Assembly: GCA_963806935.1 (NCBI GenBank)
Contig: CAWEAT010000022.1
Location: 1 to 64,000 of the forward strand
DNA length: 64,000 nucleotides
Origin: Roseiarcus sp963806935
GTDB taxonomy: Bacteria; Pseudomonadota; Alphaproteobacteria; Rhizobiales; Beijerinckiaceae
Direction: 5' to 3'
The notes beneath the pieces were generated by a model. The model made no database searches, was not told where the DNA came from, and saw nothing but the letters and a program-made list of their open reading frames with translations. Positions 32,582 through 41,863 of the stretch are shown here, one piece after another; positions within the stretch are counted from its first letter, which is position 1; each line of letters begins with the position of its first letter. Position numbers and translations under genes: made by a program.

Positions 32582-34549
32582 TCATGGGCCGGCCGTCCGC
32601 TCCCCGTTTTCGCGCACGCCGCCCTGGATGTCCTGAGCCGTCCAGGCAAGCCAGCCGCCGCAGACCATGACAACGGCCAGTTTCAACGGACCGGGAGGCA
32701 ACGCTTCGGGAAGCTGCATTGAGGCGCACGGTCTGCCGTCAGGTTCAGCCGGCCATGTCCAAATCCGGTCGTGAGATTCGATCCGTGTGCGCACAATGAC
32801 GGCGCCTGACCATTCCCGATCCGGTAGGACGCCTGCGATTGCGCACGTGCGTCCGGAGCTATCAAATTGCAACGTGATCTCGAGGTGCTCGGGCATGTCT
32901 TCCGTCACGCCGCACCGAGGGCACATCACGACTCTCCGCTTGGAAACGCCGGGTATTCTCAATGCGAGCACCCCGGCTTTGGCCGGCGCTCCACATGCTC
33001 GGCATGCGAAGTCTCTCCAGATCGTCCTCTCGGCGAACTGCATCCAGTCATCTGTCGGTCGTCGGACGTATGCGTCCACTACGAGAGCCCACCTGAGCTC
33101 TTCAGCGCGAGCGGCATCATCAGGAGTCGACGGCGTCGCTGCGCGCCATTGCGAAAGTTCATATCTCTTGAGACGCTCAAGCGCGTCTTGGGCTACTTCG
33201 AGCTGTCGCTTTATCCGCCCGGCCACATGGGGAGGGCAGTCGGCGACATGGCTTGATAACGCCGCTATCCCGTGTTCCAGATAGGCCCTCGAAAATCCAA
33301 GCTCGCGCAACTCCGACGACTCCGTCACCCTTCGTCGCGATATTGCCTTGGGGATATCGAGATGCGCGGGCGGGCCGCTGAAACGCGAGCGCGTTGCCGC
33401 TCGGGTCTCTGGGTCCCCAAATACGGCCAGCCTCGCAGCGGTGCGCCGCGCTATCTCAGAACGATTGAACCGAGCGACCGCGCGACCGAGGGTCATGCCG
33501 GATTTAAGGTCGACCACGAGCTTTTCCAATTTTCTTGCGTCGAGCAAGGTCAGCTCCCAGGTGGTGACTGTCGCGCCGATGGCGAGATTCTCGATTAAAT
33601 GTCTGCCTAAACCCCAGCGTGAATTGATCGGGCCATGTGCGGTTAGGGTTCCAAAGCAAGTGTCAAAGATCAGAATTCCAGCCGAAACGTCGGCCGGGTT
33701 GATCGAAACGCCAAGTTTGCGAAATTCATCGACCGAGACGCCGTGCCGATGGCAATACCCGCTGAGCCAACAGGATGGAGCGCGGTCGTTGGCGGCGGAA
33801 GTTCCTTCGGCATCGATCGCGCATAGTGTTAACGAAGGACCCAGGAACGCGTCGATACCATCGCTGTGAGTCGCGATCGCCAAGAGACCGGAGCGAGCGC
33901 TCAGAGCTGCTCGAATGAGCTCAGGCGAAGAGCGGGAGTCAAGGACCTGAAGCCGGCGCCCAGCAGGCGTTCCGCTCTTTACAGTAGGAAAAATAGCGGT
34001 CCACGGGGAAACCTCTTCAATCAACCCGGGGCGAGCAAGAATGGAGCGCACGAGGACTTGCCGCCTCAGTTCTTCGACGCCAGAAGCGCAAATCAGGCCC
34101 GGGCATGAAAGCGCGCCAGCCTTGGAATAAAGCGCTTGGAGCAGATTGGCGTCGAGATACTCAAATGTCGTGACGACAACCGACGACCGTAAGAGGTCAC
34201 CCATGAAAGACGCGTCCCCGGCTTCCTTGAATTGGCGCGCGGTTAGATGGGCGTAAAGACGGGCGATCTCCTGGATTTTTGCGCAGCCGATCGCCGTGAC
34301 AATTCCCTTTCGTCGTTTAAGCTCCCCTGGTTGCCCTTGGACTTCTTGAACTTGAATCGACCGGAGTTGGCACAGCCTTGAAACGGCGCTCCAATCATCT
34401 GCGTCTCTGATCGGCCAAACGGGATGTCCGCCGCGTTCGACGAGAACCTCGCTGCAGGGGCGTCTATCAACGAAGATCGTCGGAGCAGTAAGCGGAAGTC
34501 TATGTCGCCTGCTGAGCGCGCGCTCAGATTTGATGATGTCCGATAACAC
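32582..34549 (-). CDS. Caspase-like (CHAT/C25-type) peptidase with zinc ribbon
   Basis: A 655-residue protein with no signal peptide or membrane helix. His228 in LLAIATHSDGIDAFLG and Cys298 in ILIFDTCFGTLTAHG form the His-Cys pair of clan CD peptidases (caspases, gingipains, CHAT), with their usual spacing. WGLGRHLIENLAIGATVTTW follows, as in CHAT domains. After a helical middle, a CxxC...CxxC zinc ribbon (CRACG, CPRCG) and a beta-domain end the protein. It is convergent with the rhodanese gene, 16 bases away. It may cleave leader peptides of this locus or act in defence; both are inferences. Confidence 0.65.
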   Translation of the reverse strand: MLSDIIKSERALSRRHRLPLTAPTIFVDRRPCSEVLVERGGHPVWPIRDADDWSAVSRLCQLRSIQVQEVQGQPGELKRRKGIVTAIGCAKIQEIARLYAHLTARQFKEAGDASFMGDLLRSSVVVTTFEYLDANLLQALYSKAGALSCPGLICASGVEELRRQVLVRSILARPGLIEEVSPWTAIFPTVKSGTPAGRRLQVLDSRSSPELIRAALSARSGLLAIATHSDGIDAFLGPSLTLCAIDAEGTSAANDRAPSCWLSGYCHRHGVSVDEFRKLGVSINPADVSAGILIFDTCFGTLTAHGPINSRWGLGRHLIENLAIGATVTTWELTLLDARKLEKLVVDLKSGMTLGRAVARFNRSEIARRTAARLAVFGDPETRAATRSRFSGPPAHLDIPKAISRRRVTESSELRELGFSRAYLEHGIAALSSHVADCPPHVAGRIKRQLEVAQDALERLKRYELSQWRAATPSTPDDAARAEELRWALVVDAYVRRPTDDWMQFAERTIWRDFACRACGAPAKAGVLALRIPGVSKRRVVMCPRCGVTEDMPEHLEITLQFDSSGRTCAIAGVLPDREWSGAVIVRTRIESHDRIWTWPAEPDGRPCASMQLPEALPPGPLKLAVVMVCGGWLAWTAQDIQGGVRENGERTAGP

Positions 34550-34797
34550 CGGCGGTTCCTCGAGCCGATCATGAAAAGAGATACGTTACGGCCCGTTCTT
34601 TGTCACGGCGTTCGGACAATGGATCTCGGGATCAGTGGTTCATATGGCGTGCTAGCCTCCATCACGAATTCGCATCGATACATTCGTTTGCCGCGCGGTC
34701 CGGATCAGGCTTCCTTCGTCCGACCGATACCGTCGCCCCTGTGGTGGCGCCTGTCGGCCCTCTTGAACTCCGCCGCCTCATGATGTGCAAAGGGATC

Positions 34798-35589
34798 ATG
34801 ACACATGGCGGCAAGACGGCGCGGCTACTGCTTGCCTCCGCGAGCCTGATAACGATGACCGCCGTTGCGGCCTTTGCGTTTGGCCTCGAGAGGCAGGCGT
34901 TGTGGCAAGTGGTCCGGGCCTGCGTCGCTGATTTCACAATCACCACCGCTCCCTATCCGTGCCTGGCGGTTGACCTCTCCGGCGGCGAAGAGCGTGGCTA
35001 TGTCGTGCTCCGCCCGCCATTGATGCATGACATGATCCTCTCTCCGACGCGCCAGATCGTGGGTGTCGAGGATCCATTCCTGCGGACACCCGACGCTCCA
35101 AACTATTTCGATGCCGCCTGGCGCGCGCGGTCGCTGCTTGTCGGCGGCCAAGGGCGGTTGCCGAATCGCGACGCGGTGGCGCTGGTCGTAAACTCCGCCG
35201 TCAATCGAACCCAGGACCAGCTCCACATCCATATTGGCTGCCTTCTTCCGGCCGTTCGACGTGCTATCGCCGCAGCCGCGCCCCAGGTCCCGGTCGGGGG
35301 CTGGACGCAACTCACCTCGGTCGTCCCTCATATCGTCTTCTGGGGGATGCGGGTCCGCGGGAAGGACCTCGCGGGTGTCGAGCCGTTCCGGCTCGTGGCG
35401 GAGGCGTTCGCAGACAAGGTCCGTGACAAGAGCAATCTGACGATCATGGTCGCGGCCGTTCGCGTCGAGGGCGAAGACGGATTTCTGATCCTGGCCTCCT
35501 ATCTGGGCGCCCCACACTCCTGGTGGTCGGTCGGCGACAACGAGCTTGTCGGTCCGCGCTGTCCGATCGAAGCGGGTCCGGACGGTTGA
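34798..35589 (+). CDS. cdh: CDP-diacylglycerol diphosphatase
   Basis: A 263-residue Cdh-family protein. The start at 34798 has AAAGGG five bases upstream. Residues 6-30 form an N-terminal membrane anchor or signal (LLLASASLITMTAVAAFAFG). The HIT-like catalytic motif is QLHIHIGCL, preceded by NYFDAAWRARS and NRDAVALVVNS. It hydrolyses CDP-diacylglycerol to CMP and phosphatidate at the inner membrane. No neighbours are functionally related, and it seems to be a single gene. Confidence 0.88.
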   Translation: MTHGGKTARLLLASASLITMTAVAAFAFGLERQALWQVVRACVADFTITTAPYPCLAVDLSGGEERGYVVLRPPLMHDMILSPTRQIVGVEDPFLRTPDAPNYFDAAWRARSLLVGGQGRLPNRDAVALVVNSAVNRTQDQLHIHIGCLLPAVRRAIAAAAPQVPVGGWTQLTSVVPHIVFWGMRVRGKDLAGVEPFRLVAEAFADKVRDKSNLTIMVAAVRVEGEDGFLILASYLGAPHSWWSVGDNELVGPRCPIEAGPDG

Positions 35590-35639
35590 AAAGGCCTGCG
35601 CTTGACCTGAGGCGACAGCCAGCCTGAGCGCGGTTCAAA

Positions 35640-35861
35640 GCACCGCCCGAACTCCGCCCCGCCAATTGGCGTTCGCTGCATCACGCCAAAGCCGGCGCGC
35701 GCTCAGTGCTCGACGACGCGTTTGGCGACGATCTCGACCATGAACTCGTCGGCGTTGTGGACGCGCTGGCGGCCGTGGAAGCGCAGCCCGAAGGCAAGCG
35801 CCGCGGCGAAGTCGTTTGGATCGGCGGAGCACGCGGTGTCGGCGTTGGCGTGGGCCGCTGT
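35640..35861 (-). pseudogene. Broken small hypothetical gene with in-frame TGA
   Basis: Minus-strand codons ADPNDFAAALAFGLRFHGRQ and RVHNADEFMVEIVAKRVVEH are coherent and recall a short conserved hypothetical protein of Hyphomicrobiales. A TGA at 35703-35705 interrupts them, and the same frame goes on sensibly (ARAGFGVMQRTPIGGAEFGR). There is no good start codon upstream. I read it as a gene lost to a nonsense change. Confidence 0.4.
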
Positions 35862-35945
35862 TGGAGGTGAGAACGGAGCAAGAATGCAGGTCGTTTCTAG
35901 GTAGAACGCGGCCCTCACGATTATACTGATCGTAGTTGTGTTTAG

Positions 35946-36200
35946 TTCGATCCAGGGCGGAACGCTTTCGAAGGGAATGTGGTTTGCGTGCCGGCCGCCC
36001 GGAAGACTCAGGTCCAGATCGAGAACGGCAATGCGGGATCTACCCGCGCCGGCAACAGCGCCAACACGTGCAAAAGCGGGTTCGTGTGGCGCGCGGCGTG
36101 GCCCTCCGACCTTATTTGCGTCACGGTTCAGAGTCGCGCGCAAGTGAAGTTGGAGAACGATACGGCCTGGGACCGAGTCGCCCACATCGCTGGTCAGTAA
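35946..36200 (+). pseudogene. N-terminally truncated repeat protein remnant
   Basis: A frame after a TAG at 35943 carries two copies of one unit: VVCVPAARKTQVQIENGNA and CKSGFVWRAAWPSDLICVTV..SRAQVKLENDTA. The C-x-x-GFVWR-x-A plus D-x-(V/I)CV pattern is found repeated in small bacterial proteins of unknown role. The first copy lacks its CxxGFVWR half, so the N-terminus is missing. A GTG at 35979 could still start a 73-residue protein. Confidence 0.4.
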
Positions 36201-36317
36201 CGGTAAGACCCGCGCGGGGCGAACGGGAAGCGATCGCGCGACCGCCAAATCGTGATTCGCGGAAAGGCCCCGCGCCCCAAGGGGGTTCGAGACGCGGGGC
36301 CCGAGCTGCGCACTCTA

Positions 36318-36329
36318 TCTCACGTGAGA
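36318..36329. promoter_or_regulatory. 12-bp palindrome upstream of a small membrane protein gene
   Basis: TCTCACGTGAGA is a perfect palindrome, and a half-site GGTGAGATTG follows about 10 bases later. The nearest downstream gene starts at 36529. It is a candidate operator; no cognate regulator is known. Confidence 0.35.
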
Positions 36330-36528
36330 CAAATGAATATCTGGTGAGATTGATTGAAATTGCAACCATCGAGTTGTGCATCGCATACGTCGTCGCTCCG
36401 CCGTGCAGTCTCGACGTGTGACGGACGTCACAGCGCCGCTGGAGCAGGCATGGTTAAAAGCGCATGGCCTAGAGAAGAATGAGTGGAAACGGCCGAGTTG
36501 GAATCGAACAAAGGGAACTTGGGTTGTT

Positions 36529-36750
36529 ATGGAGACGGTTATGGACGGGATCGACAAGCACGCAGCGTTCTACCGGGCGTATCTGCCCGCAGATCGCAGC
36601 CTGGTCCCGATGACAATTGCGCTAGCGACCATCGTCGCTCTGTGGTTTTTCGTTTATCTGGTGATCGCCGTTGGTCCGCAGACCGAGGCGGAGACCGTGC
36701 GCCCTGGAACTCATGCGGCCCCGATCGCCATGCAGGCGGAGAGCCGCTGA
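36529..36750 (+). CDS. Small single-pass membrane protein
   Basis: About 73 residues. A charged N-terminus (MDGIDKHAAFYRAYLPADRS) is followed by one clear transmembrane helix (PMTIALATIVALWFFVYLVI) and a short polar tail. AAAGGG lies 13 bases before the start, rather far. A strong inverted repeat follows the gene and fits a terminator. No family recognised. Confidence 0.5.
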   Translation: METVMDGIDKHAAFYRAYLPADRSLVPMTIALATIVALWFFVYLVIAVGPQTEAETVRPGTHAAPIAMQAESR

Positions 36751-36822
36751 CGGCTCCGGTCCGGCGTAAGGCGCGGGATCGCGGAAACCACCAGCGCAGG
36801 CGTCCGGGACAGATGCAACGCC

Positions 36823-36851
36823 AAGAGGCCGCCCCGCAATGGCGGCCTCTT
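36823..36851 (+). terminator. Candidate terminator hairpin
   Basis: AAGAGGCCGCC and GGCGGCCTCTT form an 11-bp perfect stem around a 7-base loop, followed by TCAATTT. The T tract is weak, but the stem is very stable. It lies after the small membrane-protein gene and before the convergent amidohydrolase, so it may act in both directions. Confidence 0.65.
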
Positions 36852-37002
36852 CAATTTGGGCGGCAACCTTAATTGGCCGAGCGCCAGGCCGGGTATCCGA
36901 CGAGAGTGCGAATCTTCGACCTCGAGAACGAGTTCGGGGTCCTCGCTCGGGGCCGCCCGAGACGACTGTTCGCGGCGACGAATTTGGAGGCGCCGAATCG
37001 AA

Positions 37003-38293
37003 TCAGCGCCGCGCTCCCAGCTCTGCTTTGAGCGCTTGCTCGACCGCCTTCAATTGGAGTTCCGTGTCCGTTTCGGAGGCCTGAGGCGCGCCGGGGACTT
37101 GGACGGAACCCAGCGCCGCAGATGGAACGGCCCGCTCGGCCGCGATGCGTCCGGCGCGCATGACCAGCGACCTTAGCGGCCGATCGACGACGGCGTCGGC
37201 TACGCTCGACGCCTCGACGGCGACAAGATCGGCGACCGCGCCGACACGGAGTCCCCGCTGTGGGTCCCCGAGCGCCTTATCCGCCTCGCTGGTCGCCAGG
37301 GCGAAGGCGTCCGCGAGCTCGCGGTTCGTGTACATCTCGTGCCTCTGGGCGATGATCGCGGCGCGATCGAGCATGTCGCCGTTGCCATAGGGCGACCAGC
37401 AGTCGCGGATATTGTCGGAGCCGGCGAACACGGTGACGCCGCGGGCGCGTAACGCGTTCACCGGCGGGACAGGCGCGGACGGCGGACATGACGTCATGAT
37501 CGCGATTTCGGCGCGAGCGAGCGCGTCGGCGGTCTCCTCGAACAGACGCGGCGCGACCGTCCCGAGCGCGAATGCGTGGCTGACGGCGACGCGCCCCTGA
37601 AGGCCAGAGGCGATCGTTCGCTCGGCGATGTCGCGAAGCTCGGCCGCGCCGGTCTCGCCAAAGTCGTGCAAATGAATGTCGATTCCTTTGCCGAACGCCT
37701 CGGCGAGGCCGAATACGATGTCGAGCTGGCCCTTGACGTCCCCGTCGAAGCCCGCAGGGTCGAGGCCGCCCACCAGGTCGGCGCCGGCCATGAGGGCCGC
37801 GGCCATGAGATCGGGCGCCCCGGCCTCCGTCGTCACGCCGCTTTGCGGGAAAGCGACGAGCTGGATGTCGATCCAATCACGAAAGGCCTCGCGAACCCTG
37901 ATGACCGCTTCGAGATTGTCGAGGCCGACATCATTGTCGATATCGACGTGGCTGCGCGCGCGCGTGGCGCCATTCATGATCAGCGTGCGGACGAGCGCCG
38001 AGGCGCGGGCTTCGATCGGCAGGGCGACCCGATGGCGCTGGATGCGCTCGAGCGCGATGCGCTCGCGAACGCTGCGCCCTTCGAGGTGGGGCAGGCGCGG
38101 CGCGCTGAAATGGGTCTTGTCGAGATGGATGTGGCCCTCGACAAAAGCCGGCAGGAGGAGCAACCCCTCGAGGTCGATGCGTTCGTCGGTCGCCGCCGCG
38201 GTCCGCGGCGTGTGCATTCGCGACGATAAGGCCGGCCGCGATTTCCACGTCGGCGAGACGCCCCTCGGGCAAGCGCGCGTTGGCCAGGATCAT
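37003..38293 (-). CDS. Cytosine-deaminase-type amidohydrolase, frameshifted at the N-terminus
   Basis: ATG at 38293 (overlapping the upstream stop as ATGA) gives MILANARLPEGRLADVEIAA, the first strands. A one-base slip near 38225 moves the rest to another frame: HxH metal motif in VEGHIHLDKTHF, SHVDIDNDVGLDNLEAV, catalytic HLHDFGE with Glu, HAFALG, and the Asp in VFAGSDNIRDCWSPYG. These are the marks of the cytosine deaminase-like branch, which deaminates or hydrolyses cytosine, creatinine or isoguanine rings using Fe/Zn. It forms a two-gene unit with the questin-oxidase-like gene. Confidence 0.82.
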
Positions 38294-39354
38294 CAGACGA
38301 GGTTCAGCCGCTTCGCCGCCGCATATTGGTAAAGCCGGTCGCCATAACGCTTGAATTCTTCGCCAGCCGAGAAGCTGAGGCTCAGATCATGCTCGTCGTC
38401 GTGAGTGATCGCCTCGCGGAAAATCTCGGGCCAATCGGGCAGAGAGCTGCACCGCCAGGCCTCGAGCTGATCCGCGCTCGGGAGATCAGGGAAGCCGATC
38501 TTCGGCACGAGGGACGCAATCGCCTGCCAGAAATAACGCAGCGGCGTCGCTGTATCGGGGGTGCGCGGCGCGATCAGCCTAAGCCAGTGCGTTCCTGTCA
38601 CCGCGTGGAGTGCGCAAAAATCGAGAGTCGCGGAGTAAAGCGCAATCGAGCAACGGGCGATGCGGTCATGCGTGTTGGGGCCGATCGCGAGCAGATCGAC
38701 GACTGGCGCAAATTCAGGTTTAAGCGCAATCGCGCGCATGAAATGCCAGAGCAAATCCCGTTCCGTCTCGACCTGCCGGAAGGCTGTCGGCCCGTACATG
38801 AAGGCGAGAACCTCGGCCGGATCGTCGGTCGTCGGCGCGTGGCCTTGCGCAGCGCCGAGCGGCAGATAGGTCGCGGCCCAATAACCAAGCGCGACGGCGG
38901 TTTCCTCGTCGCTGTCGGTCATCGTCGCGTAGGCCATCCGCATGAACGCATGGAGCGCGCTCGCCGCCATGCCGGGCATGAGCTCAGGCAGGTAACGGAC
39001 GGCCGCCGGCGTTGCGCCGAGCCGCGCCACTTCGTCGGCGAAGAACGCCCGATAGTCGCCTTCACGCTCGCGCTTGCCCAAGAACTCACGCCAATTGTCA
39101 CGCGTGACCGTGCCTATCGGCTCGGGAACAGGAACGAGCCCGTTCTGCTTGTGGTAGATTTGGCAATAGGCTTCCAGCCGTTCGTCGCTTGCGCCCATGC
39201 GATGCAGCGCGACCAGAACCATCGGCAGGTGATTGGCGAGAAAGAACGGGAACTCGGCGCTCCAGTGTCGCGACCATGCGATCGCCCGCTCGAGTCCATG
39301 CTCAGTCGCGGGACTTCGATGCGAAGAGATGGCGCGCGCGGACGCCGCTCTCAT
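38293..39354 (-). CDS. Questin oxidase-like protein (DUF4243)
   Basis: The ATG at 39354 has GGAGG five bases upstream; an earlier TTG is less likely. The 353-residue helical protein carries the family opening FFLANHLPMVLVALHRMGAS and later HAFMRMAYATMTDSDEETAV and SATLDFCALHAVTGTHWLRL, with several His spaced on helices. The fungal member questin oxidase opens an anthraquinone ring by Baeyer-Villiger-type chemistry using NADPH. Bacterial functions are unknown. Coupling to an amidohydrolase (ATGA) suggests a two-step breakdown of a ring compound. Confidence 0.78.
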   Translation of the reverse strand: MRAASARAISSHRSPATEHGLERAIAWSRHWSAEFPFFLANHLPMVLVALHRMGASDERLEAYCQIYHKQNGLVPVPEPIGTVTRDNWREFLGKREREGDYRAFFADEVARLGATPAAVRYLPELMPGMAASALHAFMRMAYATMTDSDEETAVALGYWAATYLPLGAAQGHAPTTDDPAEVLAFMYGPTAFRQVETERDLLWHFMRAIALKPEFAPVVDLLAIGPNTHDRIARCSIALYSATLDFCALHAVTGTHWLRLIAPRTPDTATPLRYFWQAIASLVPKIGFPDLPSADQLEAWRCSSLPDWPEIFREAITHDDEHDLSLSFSAGEEFKRYGDRLYQYAAAKRLNLV

Positions 39355-39529
39355 GACTTCCTCCAATGCGCTGCTTTGTTGCTATCCCATCCGCGCTGGC
39401 TTGGAAAGCCTTCGATCAAAAGCGGACTTGCGCCCGTTTTGTTTTTGAGTGGGCGGCGCACAATTTGATTGATCTTGCGAAAATCACGGTGGTAGCCTGC
39501 TTCATCGTCATCAATGGGAGAAGACCGCC

Positions 39530-40816
39530 ATGAAGCCGTTTATCGGTCGGGCGACGGCGCTTGCATTCGGCGCGCTGGCGTCGGTCGGCCTTTCGGGCGC
39601 GGAGGCCGCGGACAAGCCCTACGAAGGCGTGACGCTAAACCTGGCCTCGCAGAACGATCAGTTCGCCGCCGTGTTGGCGGCGGTCGCTCCTGAGTTCGAG
39701 GCTCGAACCGGCGCCAAGGTCAACGTCGACATCTTGAGCTACCCTGAACTCCTGACCAAGATCACCGCCGACTATGTCGGCCACACCAAGGGCTATGATC
39801 TCGCGACAGTCGATATCGTTTGGTCAGGTCAGTTCGCGGAGGCCGGCTATACTGTCGATCTCGCCGATTGGATCAAGCGTGACGCCGCCGAGATCAAGGT
39901 CGACGACATCTATCCCTCGCTGATGGCGTCGCTCGGCGGCTACAAGGGCAAGCAGGTCGCGTTTCCATTCGCCGGCTACGCCAATGTGCTTGCCTACCGC
40001 AAGGACCTCTACGAGGCCGCGGGCCTGAAGCCGCCGGCGACGATGGAGGAATTCGTCGCCGATGCGCTCAAGCTCACCGACAAGAGCAAGAAGATTTACG
40101 GCTTTGTCGCCAACGGCCAGAAAGGCCCGGCGGTTGCGCAGGACTGGATGCAATACAATCGCCAATTCGGCGGCTCGATCCTCGACAAGGACGGCAAGCC
40201 GGCGCTCAATTCGCCGGCGAACATAGCCAGCGTTGTCGCTTACAAGAAACTGTTCGATGAGGCGGCGCCTCCGGGCGCCGCGGACTATGATTGGGGGGGC
40301 CGCGAGGAGAGCTTCCGCCAGGGGCTGGTGGCCAACATGCAGACCTGGTCGATCGGCGCCGCCGACTACGACAACCCGAAGGTGTCCAAGATCGCCGGCA
40401 AGGCCGGGATCATGCTGACGCCGTCCGCCCAAGGGCAGCCGCAGGAATACGGGATCGGCGGGTGGGCGCTCGGCATCAACAAGGACATTGACCCCAAGAA
40501 GCAGGAGGCGGCATGGGCGTTTATCAAGTGGGTGACCAGCCCCGCGGTTCACAAGGAGCTCAACCTGCGCGGGGCCGGAAGCTATCTGCGCAAGAGCGAG
40601 ATGACCGATCCGGAACTGCTCGCCAAGTACCCGTTCCTGCCCGTGATTGCGACCTCGTTCGAGCACGGCGACGGCGACTTCCGGCCGCGCATTCCGCAAT
40701 ATCCAGAATTGCAGGATCTGATCGGCGGCGCCATCAATGCGGTCTTGGTCGGCCAAGCCGATCCGAAGACGGCGATGGACGGCATCCAGGCGAAGGCGGA
40801 GGCGCTGTTCAAATGA
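39530..40816 (+). CDS. CUT1 sugar ABC transporter substrate-binding protein
   Basis: A 428-residue extracellular solute-binding protein family 1 member. The signal peptide covers about residues 1-26 (cleavage after EAA), and the mature part starts YEGVTLNLASQNDQFAAVLA. The hinge motif AFPFAGYANVLAYRKDLYEA and the C-terminal AWAFIKWVTSPAVHKELNLR are typical of sugar and polyol binders. It is the first gene of a plus-strand transporter operon and faces the questin-oxidase-like gene across a divergent promoter region. The ligand is probably a sugar alcohol or sugar, as a FGGY kinase lies nearby. Confidence 0.9.
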   Translation: MKPFIGRATALAFGALASVGLSGAEAADKPYEGVTLNLASQNDQFAAVLAAVAPEFEARTGAKVNVDILSYPELLTKITADYVGHTKGYDLATVDIVWSGQFAEAGYTVDLADWIKRDAAEIKVDDIYPSLMASLGGYKGKQVAFPFAGYANVLAYRKDLYEAAGLKPPATMEEFVADALKLTDKSKKIYGFVANGQKGPAVAQDWMQYNRQFGGSILDKDGKPALNSPANIASVVAYKKLFDEAAPPGAADYDWGGREESFRQGLVANMQTWSIGAADYDNPKVSKIAGKAGIMLTPSAQGQPQEYGIGGWALGINKDIDPKKQEAAWAFIKWVTSPAVHKELNLRGAGSYLRKSEMTDPELLAKYPFLPVIATSFEHGDGDFRPRIPQYPELQDLIGGAINAVLVGQADPKTAMDGIQAKAEALFK

Positions 40817-40912
40817 CGTCGAGAGTACGCGCCTGAGGCGCGGGACAAGTCGAGCAGCGGGGGAGGGCCGCGTGTGCCTTGACGCGAGTACGACCGGACG
40901 CTCGGCCTCAGG

Positions 40913-41863
40913 GTGAGCGTCGTCTCACGGGACGGCGCCGAAGGCGTCGCGGACGCCGCCGCCATTGCGACGGGCCATTCTTACACCCGAAAGCGTCGAT
41001 TGTTTCTGGTCGCGCTCGCCACCCCGGCGCTCGTTTACGTGCTGGCGGTCGCGGTTGGGCCGATGGTCCAGGGATTTCTCTACTCGTTCGAGAGCTACAA
41101 CCTGATCCGACCGGGTTCTCGTCATTTCGTCGGGCTCGACAATTACGTCGCCCTGTGGCGGGACCCGACCGCACGCAGCGCGGTGATCAACACGTTTCTG
41201 TTCACCTTCGGCGCGGTGACTATTGAATTCGTTCTTGGTCTTGGCGTCGCGCTGCTGCTGTGGCGTGACGACTTGTTCAACCGGATCGCGCTCGGTCTTC
41301 TGCTCATCCCGGCGACGGTGACGCCGCTCGTCGTGGGGCTCATCTTCAAGGCGCTGCTCAGTCCGGAATATGGCATGCTCGGCTATCCTTTGGCGGAGTT
41401 CGGCCTTTCCGGCCCGCGCGGCCTGCTCGCGGAGCCTCAACGAGCCCTCGCCACGCTTATCGCGATCGACGCCTGGGAATGGACGCCGCTCATGGCGCTG
41501 ATCCTGCTTGCGGGCTTGAAGTCGCTGCCGACCGACATCCTCGAGGCCGCCTCAGTCGATGGCGCAACCGCCTTGCAGCGGTTTCGGCTCGTCATCCTGC
41601 CGCTCGTGCTGCCGGCGGCGTTTCTAGCGCTCATCCTGCGCATGATGGACGCCTTTCGGGTGTTCGACATCATTTTCGTCACCACCAGCGGCGGACCGGC
41701 GGACGCGACCAACACCTTGATGATTTATGGCGTCAAACAGGGGCTCGAATTCTTCAACATCGGCGCCGCTTCCGCCGTCAGCACCCTGATCGTCGCCTGC
41801 ATCCTTGTCATGGCCGCGGCGTTCATCGCCGTGCTTAAGCCGGCTAGGAACCGGCATGCCTGA
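40913..41863 (+). CDS. CUT1 sugar ABC transporter permease (MalF/UgpA type)
   Basis: GTG start; 316 residues with six predicted membrane helices, the first at about 28-48 (RLFLVALATPALVYVLAVAV). The EAA loop that contacts the ATPase is EAASVDGATALQRFRLVILP. It pairs with the next permease to form the channel, and its stop overlaps the next start by 8 bases. Confidence 0.9.
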   Translation: MSVVSRDGAEGVADAAAIATGHSYTRKRRLFLVALATPALVYVLAVAVGPMVQGFLYSFESYNLIRPGSRHFVGLDNYVALWRDPTARSAVINTFLFTFGAVTIEFVLGLGVALLLWRDDLFNRIALGLLLIPATVTPLVVGLIFKALLSPEYGMLGYPLAEFGLSGPRGLLAEPQRALATLIAIDAWEWTPLMALILLAGLKSLPTDILEAASVDGATALQRFRLVILPLVLPAAFLALILRMMDAFRVFDIIFVTTSGGPADATNTLMIYGVKQGLEFFNIGAASAVSTLIVACILVMAAAFIAVLKPARNRHA

